Positions 14,087 through 19,336 of a DNA stretch of 19,336 nucleotides are shown here, in pieces. Below the pieces are notes generated by a model, which was not told the origin of the DNA, made no database searches, and saw nothing but the letters and a program-made list of their open reading frames with translations. This DNA comes from an uncultured Prevotella sp. (GTDB lineage: Bacteria > Bacteroidota > Bacteroidia > Bacteroidales > Bacteroidaceae). Every line of letters starts with the position of its first letter. The stretch's first letter is position 1. The stretch spans positions 1 through 19,336 of the forward strand of contig CAAGEG010000103.1 of NCBI GenBank assembly GCA_900768785.1, read 5' to 3'. Position numbers and translations under genes: made by a program.

Positions 14087-14128
14087 CTTTGTCGTTTGGC
14101 TATTAGTCTTTGTCGTTTGGCTATTAGT
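14087..14128. repeat. 21-bp perfect tandem duplication over a stop codon
   Basis: CTTTGTCGTTTGGCTATTAGT occurs twice back to back (14087-14107 and 14108-14128). The second copy contains the TAA stop codon of the acidic-tail gene. The duplication lies downstream of the coding frame and does not change the protein. Confidence 0.95.
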
Positions 14129-14933
14129 AATCCATATCTTCTTCGTCTGCGACATCTTCCGCCGTAAGATCAAGATCTTCGGGATTCTCTTCTATCGTTG
14201 TGCGATAGCTCTCTTCCGTCAGTTTGTCTTCATCATAGTCGTCGTCATCATCGCTATTGCCATATTTATCGTCTATTTCCGGCAAGTCATCGTCTCTGTC
14301 TTCATCATCGAGATCTATCTTGTCGTCGTCTTCGATAACCAGTTTAGGCTTTTCGTTTATAGGTTTCACTTTGGCGAAAATGGCTTCTATCCATGTGCCT
14401 TTGGTTATTTCCAAAACTTCAAAACCGTCAGCAACTTTCTTTTCATACATTCCTCCCGGCTTGTGAAGACGGTCTTTAGGAAGCGTCGTTGTGCTTATGT
14501 CAAATCCGCTTTGTATGATATCTTGTATGCTTTGCGATAGAGAATCCCAGCCGCCACCGAAGTTTCTGTCAATAACTTCAATAAGTTTTGCTGCTGTGAT
14601 GTGTCTAATGTTTTCGTAAGTGAGGTCGGTAACTCTAAGAATGGCTTTCTTTTTCAATGCCAGTTTGACGCTTTTGTTGTCTTCAAGACGTACGGCGCCG
14701 ATTTTAAAGTCGCGTGCCTCATATTTTTTTATAACTTCCGGTCTGTCAATCTTGACTTCTTCCACCTCGAAAGCACTTTTTATTATATCCAAATAGTGGC
14801 GAATATTGTCTTTTATGTCTGCATCTTTCTCTGCAGCGGTAAGCATTCTGAAAACATCATTCTCTTGAATGTCCCATACGTTGCTTTTGTTTAGCGTTTT
14901 TAGTGTAAGTGACTTTTTGTCAGTATCTTTCAT
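14124..14933 (-). CDS. Unrecognised protein with a long acidic C-terminal tail
   Basis: The 269-residue soluble protein has no signal peptide or membrane segment. Residues 1-198 are a mixed, Lys/Glu-rich, predicted alpha/beta region (KSNVWDIQENDVFRMLTAAE, FKIGAVRLEDNKSVKLALKK, FGGGWDSLSQSIQDIIQSG, FEVLEITKGTWIEAIFAKVK). Residues 200-269 are extremely acidic (EDDDKIDLDDEDRDDD, SDDDDDYDEDK, ADEEDMDY) and surely disordered. Such tails often mimic nucleic acid or contact basic proteins, but I do not recognise the family and assign no function. The gene starts 25 bases after the amidase stop codon and is probably cotranscribed with it from the promoter at 15754. The frame is real: it is long, its codon use matches the neighbours, and the opposite-strand ORF is only its shadow. 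Confidence 0.8.
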   Translation of the reverse strand: MKDTDKKSLTLKTLNKSNVWDIQENDVFRMLTAAEKDADIKDNIRHYLDIIKSAFEVEEVKIDRPEVIKKYEARDFKIGAVRLEDNKSVKLALKKKAILRVTDLTYENIRHITAAKLIEVIDRNFGGGWDSLSQSIQDIIQSGFDISTTTLPKDRLHKPGGMYEKKVADGFEVLEITKGTWIEAIFAKVKPINEKPKLVIEDDDKIDLDDEDRDDDLPEIDDKYGNSDDDDDYDEDKLTEESYRTTIEENPEDLDLTAEDVADEEDMDY

Positions 14934-14958
14934 AAATTGATCTTGATTATTTATTTAA

Positions 14959-15717
14959 TTAAATAATAGTAAATTTATCTCTGTCTTTCAATACGGGAAA
15001 TTTGTCTCTGAAATGTAGCAGTTTGTCAATGTCTGTCTCTGCCGTTATACATTGTTGCTTGCCACTTTCAGCTTGTGCAATGGTGTGACCTTTCGGGTCT
15101 ATGATTGCACTGCAACCTTTGTATTTGCAGTAAGGGTCGTTCCCCGTTCTGTTGGCGGCGATGACAAAACATTGGTTTTCGATGGCTCTTGCACGTGTTA
15201 GCAGTTGCCAAGCGTTCTGTCTGCTCTCCGGCCAGTTGGCTACATATATCATTATATCGTAGTCGTTGTCGTTGCGAGACCACACCGGAAATCTCAAGTC
15301 ATAGCATGTTTGGAGTAGAAATCTGATGCCTTTATATCGTACAATCACTCTTTTGTCTCCGGCAACATAATGTTTGTCTTCGCCTCCATAGCCAAACAGA
15401 TGTCGCTTGTCATAGTAATAGTGACCGCCGTCAGGCTTTATGAAGAAGTTTCTGTTTCTAACTTTTCCCTCTCTATCGCGTATTGGCAGGCTGCCGACAA
15501 CAGCACATTGATGCTTACGGGCTGTTTCGCTCATCCATTCGTAGGCGTTGTTGCAGTCGGGCATGGCTGTGGGGTCTGTCATAAACCCTGTTGCCCACAT
15601 CTCAGGCAGCACTACAATGTCGGTATCTTGCACTTTATTGACAAGATTCTCAGCCGCTTGAATATTGAAAGCGGTGTCTCCCCAACGTATATCTGTTTGA
15701 AGAATAGTTACTTTCAC
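14959..15717 (-). CDS. Nitrilase-family omega-amidase (YafV type)
   Basis: This is a carbon-nitrogen hydrolase. The YafV/NIT2 branch hydrolyses 2-oxoglutaramate or 2-oxosuccinamate, which are by-products of transamination and methionine salvage. The 252 residues match the family (about 255). The Glu-Lys-Cys triad is visible: E39 in VVLPEMWATGF, K104 in YYDKRHLF and C138 in LLQTCYDLRFPVWSR. The motif ANWPESRQNAWQLLTRARAIENQ and the ending NRTGNDPYCKYKGCSAIIDPKG are typical of the YafV branch. The start at 15717 gives the usual MKVTILQTDIRWGD N-terminus. It has its own promoter (15754-15783), divergent from rarA, and probably drives the acidic-tail gene downstream. Confidence 0.93.
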   Translation of the reverse strand: MKVTILQTDIRWGDTAFNIQAAENLVNKVQDTDIVVLPEMWATGFMTDPTAMPDCNNAYEWMSETARKHQCAVVGSLPIRDREGKVRNRNFFIKPDGGHYYYDKRHLFGYGGEDKHYVAGDKRVIVRYKGIRFLLQTCYDLRFPVWSRNDNDYDIMIYVANWPESRQNAWQLLTRARAIENQCFVIAANRTGNDPYCKYKGCSAIIDPKGHTIAQAESGKQQCITAETDIDKLLHFRDKFPVLKDRDKFTII

Positions 15718-15753
15718 AATGTTTTGCTGCCTTATAACGGCGAAAGGTTATTG

Positions 15754-15783
15754 CAAAAGTAATACATTATCTCATATATACAA
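15754..15783 (-). promoter_or_regulatory. Promoter of the omega-amidase gene
   Basis: On the minus strand, TTG (complement of 15781-15783), a 19-base spacer and TACTTTTG (complement of 15754-15761) fit the Bacteroidota consensus. The start codon is 37 bases downstream of the -7 element. Confidence 0.7.
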
Positions 15784-15800
15784 GTTTTTAAAAGATATTT

Positions 15801-15832
15801 TTTGCCTAACTGCAATATATTTCCTACTTTTG
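15801..15832 (+). promoter_or_regulatory. Promoter of rarA
   Basis: TTTG (15801-15804), a 20-base spacer and TACTTTTG (15825-15832) fit the Bacteroidota promoter. It is divergent from the amidase promoter, with 17 bases between the two -33 elements. The leader to the rarA ATG would be about 125 bases; I see no known regulatory RNA in it. Confidence 0.7.
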
Positions 15833-15962
15833 CAAATAACAACAAGTGCGGTGTTGACAACTCGTAATAATGGTCATTGTGCGTTGTTTAACGGCAGTAA
15901 GTAATTATGGTTGTCGTATTCCCGCTCTATAAATAAGAGAAATATTAATCTTTAAACAGTAA

Positions 15963-17237
15963 ATGGTAAAACCTTTAGCCGAGAGATTAAGACCTAAAAC
16001 TCTTGATGAGTATATCGGTCAGAAACACCTTGTCGGTCCTGATGCCGTACTTCGTAAGATGCTCGACTCGGGAAAAGTGTCTTCATTCATCCTCTGGGGA
16101 CCTCCGGGAGTGGGCAAGACAACTCTTGCTCTTATTATTGCCAATCGTCTAAAGGTGCCTTTTTATACTCTTAGTGCCGTAACCAGCGGTGTGAAAGATG
16201 TTAGAGAAGTCATCGACAAGGCACGTCGCGGAACGTTTTTCAACAATAACAACCCCATACTTTTTATAGATGAAATACATCGTTTCAGCAAAAGCCAGCA
16301 AGATTCGCTGCTTGGAGCAGTAGAACAAGGCATTGTTACCCTTATAGGTGCCACTACGGAGAACCCGTCGTTTGAGGTTATTCGTCCGTTGTTGTCTCGT
16401 TGTCAGCTATATGTGTTGAAGTCGCTTGAGAAAGAAGACCTTCTCGAACTGCTCGATCGTGCCGTTAAGGAAGATGTTGAACTGAAAAAGAAGCACATAA
16501 CAATAGCCGAAACGGGGGCAATGATGCGTTATAGCGGTGGTGATGCGCGTAAACTGCTCAACATTCTGGAACTTGTCGTTGACTCGGTAAACGATAATGA
16601 AGTGGTAATTACCGATGAAAAGGTCGTGGAGTGTCTGCAACAAAATCCTTTGGCTTATGATAAGGATGGCGAAATGCACTACGACATAATCTCAGCCTTC
16701 ATAAAAAGTATCAGAGGTTCTGATCCCGATGCAGCGTTGTATTGGCTTGCACGCATGATAGAGGGTGGTGAAGACCCCGTGTTTATCGCCCGGCGACTTG
16801 TTATCAGCGCATCTGAAGATGTGGGACTCGCTAATCCTAATGCATTGTTGCTTGCTAATGCCGCCTTTGATGCCGTAAACAAAATAGGTTGGCCCGAAGG
16901 ACGCATCCCATTAGCCGAAGCTACGGTTTATTTGGCGGCAAGTCCGAAGAGCAATTCTGCCTATTGCGGTATTAACGATGCCCTTGCTTTGGTTAGAGAA
17001 ACCGGCAATTTGCCCGTGCCGTTGCACCTTCGTAATGCTCCCACAAAGCTGATGGCGCAGTTGGGTTATCATGACGGATATAAGTATGCACATGATTATG
17101 CCGGCAATTTTGTGGAACAACAGTATCTTCCCGACGATGTTAAACATCAGAGAATATGGCATGCGCAACACTCACCGGCAGAAGAAAAACTCTATAACCG
17201 CATGGTGACGTGTTGGGGAAAGAGGTATGAGAAATAG
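15963..17237 (+). CDS. rarA: Replication-associated recombination protein A (AAA+ ATPase)
   Basis: This is a clamp-loader-like AAA+ ATPase (RarA/MgsA, relative of eukaryotic WRNIP1) that acts at stalled replication forks in the cytoplasm. The 424 residues are of normal length. The N-terminus is PLAERLRPKTLDEYIGQKHL. Walker A is GPPGVGKT (46-53) and Walker B is ILFIDEIH (about 99-106). The sensor region is IGATTENPSFEV, followed by the arginine-finger segment RPLLSRCQLY. The C-terminal MgsA domain shows ISAFIKSIRGSDPDAALYWL, ARMIEGGEDPVFIARRLVI and GYKYAHDYAGNFVEQQYLPD. It starts a three-gene plus-strand run, with the next gene 46 bases after its stop. Confidence 0.97.
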   Translation: MVKPLAERLRPKTLDEYIGQKHLVGPDAVLRKMLDSGKVSSFILWGPPGVGKTTLALIIANRLKVPFYTLSAVTSGVKDVREVIDKARRGTFFNNNNPILFIDEIHRFSKSQQDSLLGAVEQGIVTLIGATTENPSFEVIRPLLSRCQLYVLKSLEKEDLLELLDRAVKEDVELKKKHITIAETGAMMRYSGGDARKLLNILELVVDSVNDNEVVITDEKVVECLQQNPLAYDKDGEMHYDIISAFIKSIRGSDPDAALYWLARMIEGGEDPVFIARRLVISASEDVGLANPNALLLANAAFDAVNKIGWPEGRIPLAEATVYLAASPKSNSAYCGINDALALVRETGNLPVPLHLRNAPTKLMAQLGYHDGYKYAHDYAGNFVEQQYLPDDVKHQRIWHAQHSPAEEKLYNRMVTCWGKRYEK

Positions 17238-17283
17238 AAATGAATAGGTTTGCGTACAATATTTTATAAAAATCAAACGAATT

Positions 17284-18243
17284 ATGAAGATAGTTATCTT
17301 GGACGCATATACGGTTAATCCTGACGGAGATGTATCTTGGGATTTGCTGAACGGCATTGGTAATGTCGTTGCCTACGACCGCACGGCTCCCGAAATGGTT
17401 GTTGAAAGGGCTGAAAATGCCGAGATAGTGCTTACAAACAAGGTTCGCATCACGGCAGAGATAATGGATAGCTTGCCCGAACTTAAATATATCGGAGTGC
17501 TCGCCACCGGTGTAAATGTCGTTGATTTGAAGGCTGCATCACAGCGAGGCATTATTGTAACCAATATTCCGGGTTATAGCACATCGAGTGTTGTGCAAAT
17601 GACCTTCGCACATATATTGAATATTACTAACAATGTGGCACATTATGCCGCCGACACTCGTCGTGGCGTTTGGAGCTCGGCACCCGATTTTTGCTATTGG
17701 GATACTCAACTGTCTGAATTAGCTGGAAAGACAATAGGAATCGTGGGACTTGGGAACATAGGCCTTAGAGTTGCTAATGTGGCAAAATGTTTTGGCATGG
17801 ATGTCTTTGCTCTTACAAGCAAAAATTCTGCCGATTTGCCGGAGGGAATACAAAAGACTACGTTTGAAGGGCTGTTAAGTGTGAGTGATATTCTTACCTT
17901 ACATTGTCCGTTGACTGAAGATACCTATGAACTTATCAATAGCAGAACATTATCAAAAATGAAGCATGGGGCAATTCTTATCAATACCGGTCGCGGACAA
18001 CTCGTTAATGAAAATGATGTGGCAGAGGCTCTTGAGAGCGGACAAATAGGCGGTTATGGTGCTGATGTGATGTGTGAGGAACCGCCATCGGCTGATAACA
18101 GGTTGCTTTCGGCACCTAATGCGTATATAACTCCGCATATAGCTTGGGCTACTCTTGAAGCTCGCCGTCGTCTTGTCGATATTGCTACCAACAATGTTAA
18201 GGCTTTTGTTGATAAAATGCCCGTAAATGTTGTCAACAAATGA
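17284..18243 (+). CDS. D-2-hydroxyacid dehydrogenase, glycerate-dehydrogenase-like
   Basis: This cytoplasmic NAD(P)-dependent enzyme interconverts a 2-keto acid and a D-2-hydroxy acid. Its 319 residues are normal for the family. The nucleotide-binding motif is GIVGLGNIG (about 152-160). The catalytic residues are visible as R237 (NTGRGQLV), a Glu near 265-266 (CEEPP) and H285 (TPHIAWAT). The substrate loop LATGVNVVDLKAA matches glycerate/hydroxypyruvate reductases (HprA-like), which is the most likely role, but substrate cannot be proven from the sequence. It lies 46 bases after rarA. TAGGTTTG at 17245-17252 resembles a -7 element but lacks a good -33 partner, so cotranscription with rarA is as likely. 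Confidence 0.93.
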   Translation: MKIVILDAYTVNPDGDVSWDLLNGIGNVVAYDRTAPEMVVERAENAEIVLTNKVRITAEIMDSLPELKYIGVLATGVNVVDLKAASQRGIIVTNIPGYSTSSVVQMTFAHILNITNNVAHYAADTRRGVWSSAPDFCYWDTQLSELAGKTIGIVGLGNIGLRVANVAKCFGMDVFALTSKNSADLPEGIQKTTFEGLLSVSDILTLHCPLTEDTYELINSRTLSKMKHGAILINTGRGQLVNENDVAEALESGQIGGYGADVMCEEPPSADNRLLSAPNAYITPHIAWATLEARRRLVDIATNNVKAFVDKMPVNVVNK

Positions 18244-18259
18244 TATGATAATCTGAACC

Positions 18260-18880
18260 ATGAACACAATACAGACAGTAATAGAGTTTCTTGGAACATT
18301 CGCTTTTGCCATTTCCGGCATTCGCTTGTCGGCTTTTAAGAAGTTTGATTGGTTTGGCGGATATGTTGTAGGACTTGCTACGGCGATAGGGGGTGGCACA
18401 ATAAGAGATGTGATGCTCGGCATTACGCCTTTCTGGATGACTGATTCCATTTATATAGTTTGTACAGCATTTGCACTTGCAATAGTAATAATATTTAAGA
18501 AAGCCATAGCTAAATTCAATAATGCCTATTTCCTTTTCGACACATTAGGCTTGGCGCTGTTTACTATTGCAGGTATTCAAAAGACCGTAATTGCAGGTCT
18601 CCCTTTCTGGGTGGCTATTATCATGGGTTGTATCACCGGTGTGGCAGGCGGAATAATTAGAGATGTGCTTATTAACGAGGTGCCGCTGATTTTTCGAAAG
18701 GAGATTTACGCTATGGCATCTATCGTTGGAGGAATAGCTTACTACATTTGTATGCAACTTCATTCTAATGTCGAGATATGTGCTCTTGTGGGTTTCGGCA
18801 TCGTAGTCGTTGCTCGTTTGCTTGCCGTAAAGTATCATGTGTCTCTGCCACAACTGCCTAATGCCACTGAAGAACAATAA
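18260..18880 (+). CDS. TRIC / UPF0126 family membrane protein
   Basis: This is a small inner-membrane protein of the trimeric intracellular cation channel family (bacterial YadS/YicG type). Its 206 residues form about seven membrane segments in two inverted-repeat halves. Each half carries the family's glycine-rich kinked-helix motif, GGGTIRD (44-50) and GGIIRD (130-135). Prokaryotic members conduct monovalent cations in vitro, but their physiological role is uncertain (glycine uptake has also been proposed for YicG relatives). It starts 16 bases after the dehydrogenase stop codon, so the two genes are probably cotranscribed. No strong terminator is visible in the ~125 bases after it. Confidence 0.93.
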   Translation: MNTIQTVIEFLGTFAFAISGIRLSAFKKFDWFGGYVVGLATAIGGGTIRDVMLGITPFWMTDSIYIVCTAFALAIVIIFKKAIAKFNNAYFLFDTLGLALFTIAGIQKTVIAGLPFWVAIIMGCITGVAGGIIRDVLINEVPLIFRKEIYAMASIVGGIAYYICMQLHSNVEICALVGFGIVVVARLLAVKYHVSLPQLPNATEEQ

Positions 18881-19006
18881 GATAGAGTAGGGAGACTGCT
18901 GTTTAAAAGAGATATATCCTTTGCACATATTGAAAATCATGGCATCGGCAACCTTTAACCATGAGATATACAATGCATATTTTTTTTGAAAAAACTTTAT
19001 AAAATG

Positions 19007-19038
19007 TTTGGTGGTGTTGAAAAATATGCATACCTTTG
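19007..19038 (+). promoter_or_regulatory. Promoter of tRNA-Arg
   Basis: TTTG (19007-19010), a 20-base spacer and TACCTTTG (19031-19038) are a full Bacteroidota promoter. The start of the mature tRNA is 19 bases after the -7 element. Confidence 0.82.
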
Positions 19039-19057
19039 CATCGCAATTAAGGAAAAC

Positions 19058-19131
19058 GGCTCCGTAGCTCAACTGAATAGAGCATCTGACTACGGATCAG
19101 AAGGTTACAGGTTTGAATCCTGTCGGAGTCA
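19058..19131 (+). tRNA. tRNA-Arg, anticodon ACG
   Basis: It has a 74-base cloverleaf. The acceptor stem GGCTCCG pairs with CGGAGTC (one G-T pair), the D arm contains AGCTCAACTGAATAGAGC, and the anticodon arm TCTGA-CTACGGA-TCAGA gives anticodon ACG. The T arm is ACAGG-TTTGAAT-CCTGT, and the discriminator base is A. ACG reads the CGU/CGC/CGA Arg box after A-to-I editing. CCA is not encoded. Confidence 0.97.
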
Positions 19132-19132
19132 C

Positions 19133-19169
19133 AAAAAGGCTGTCTAAAGCGATTTAGATAGCCTTTTTT
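19133..19169 (+). terminator. Terminator after tRNA-Arg
   Basis: A 16-bp stem (19133-19148 with 19153-19168, one G-T pair) with loop GCGA ends in a run of six T. It begins two bases after the tRNA. Confidence 0.92.
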
Positions 19170-19178
19170 ATGTCCTCT

Positions 19179-19239
19179 CCGGCACGATGCCGGTGCGCCG
19201 CCCGGCACGGAGTGCCCGCACGGCACGGCTCGAAGCCGT
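19179..19239. repeat. Cluster of three GC-rich 3-base-loop hairpins
   Basis: Three hairpins follow each other: CCGGCA-CGA-TGCCGG (19179-19193), GGCAC-GGA-GTGCC (19204-19216) and ACGGCT-CGA-AGCCGT (19225-19239). Their loops are all three bases. The last one touches the stop codon of the partial minus-strand gene. The sequence is far richer in GC than the rest of the window. Confidence 0.7.
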
Positions 19240-19311
19240 TAGATATAATCGGCGAGATGCTCCCCCTTGATGATGTCCATCAGCGCGGCGGTATCGTGAA
19301 CAATAAATTTT
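19239..19311 (-). CDS. C-terminal 23 codons of an unidentified gene, truncated by the window end
   Basis: Reading inward from the adapter on the minus strand, one frame gives KFIVHDTAALMDIIKGEHLA and then DYI before TAA at 19241-19239. Its third codon positions are GC-rich. The frame and amphipathic pattern look coding, but 23 residues are too few to name a family. The high GC compared with all other genes here raises the possibility of foreign DNA or a chimeric join. Confidence 0.45.
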
Positions 19312-19336
19312 AGATCGGAAGAGCGTCGTGTAGGGA
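19312..19336 (-). other. Illumina adapter sequence at the right end
   Basis: AGATCGGAAGAGCGTCGTGT and the following AGGGA are the reverse complement of the read-1 adapter found at bases 1-20, extended by five bases. It is library sequence, not genome. Confidence 0.97.

Noticed and set aside
14010..14540. 176-residue hydrophobic ORF antisense to the acidic-tail gene
   Set aside because: Its Ile/Val/Phe runs are the complement of Asp/Glu codons, so it is a shadow frame rather than a membrane protein.
17953..18450. 165-residue minus-strand ORF over the dehydrogenase and TRIC genes
   Set aside because: It overlaps two well-supported genes on the other strand and has no recognisable pattern of its own.
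18942..18982. Short inverted repeat after the TRIC gene as a terminator
   Set aside because: Only about six base pairs (TCATGG/CCATGA) with a large loop and no T run.

Overview
This 19.3 kb window reads as ordinary chromosome of a member of the Bacteroidales. A Prevotellaceae-like relative is the best guess, but that is inference from protein style alone. The signs are promoters of the TTG / N19-20 / TAnnTTTG type, few Shine-Dalgarno sites, a fimbrillin-like protein with a FISUMP-type C-terminus, a BtuG-type propeller lipoprotein beside a TonB-dependent receptor, and a large secreted pectate lyase with the short C-terminal GKKxxxK motif typical of secreted proteins in this group. Both ends are Illumina adapter sequence (1-20 and 19312-19336, inverted relative to each other). 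The window is therefore an untrimmed sequenced or assembled fragment, and its edge genes are cut artificially.

Layout. 22-1179 (+): 5'-truncated fimbrillin/FISUMP surface protein. 1291-3396 (-): RNase E/G (rng), a 29-residue very basic protein and an HU-type DNA-binding protein, with a strong terminator after rng. 3624-9214 (-): a vitamin B12 uptake operon. It begins with a good promoter and a cobalamin riboswitch, followed by the receptor BtuB, the surface B12-binding lipoprotein BtuG, the periplasmic-type binding lipoprotein BtuF and the inner-membrane permease BtuC. It ends at a terminator without an ATPase gene. 9230-10030: about 800 bases with no convincing gene, filled with complete and broken copies of a palindromic repeat plus a hairpin built from three copies of a 14-base core. 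10041-13679 (-): a 1152-residue multidomain family 1 pectate lyase followed by a 55-residue acidic small protein. 13643-13989: a complete copy of the palindromic repeat lies in the pectate lyase leader, bracketed by an exact 87-base direct repeat that copies the gene's start codon and first codons. 14124-15717 (-): a nitrilase-family omega-amidase and, downstream of it, an unrecognised protein with a very acidic tail. 15801-18880 (+): rarA, a D-2-hydroxyacid dehydrogenase and a TRIC/UPF0126 membrane protein, divergent from the amidase. 19007-19169 (+): tRNA-Arg(ACG) with promoter and terminator. 19179-19311: a short GC-rich tail with three 3-base-loop hairpins and the last 23 codons of a minus-strand gene.

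The clearest functional unit is the B12 operon. The riboswitch should shut off expression when cobalamin is plentiful. BtuG captures the vitamin at the cell surface and passes it to BtuB; BtuF carries it across the periplasm to BtuC. The missing ATPase must come from elsewhere. The most unusual structure is the palindromic repeat family. Its dispersed copies are about 97% identical where complete and resemble REP/MITE-type elements. One of them is tied to a duplication of a gene's 5' end. I found no convincing new defence, mobile or biosynthetic system.
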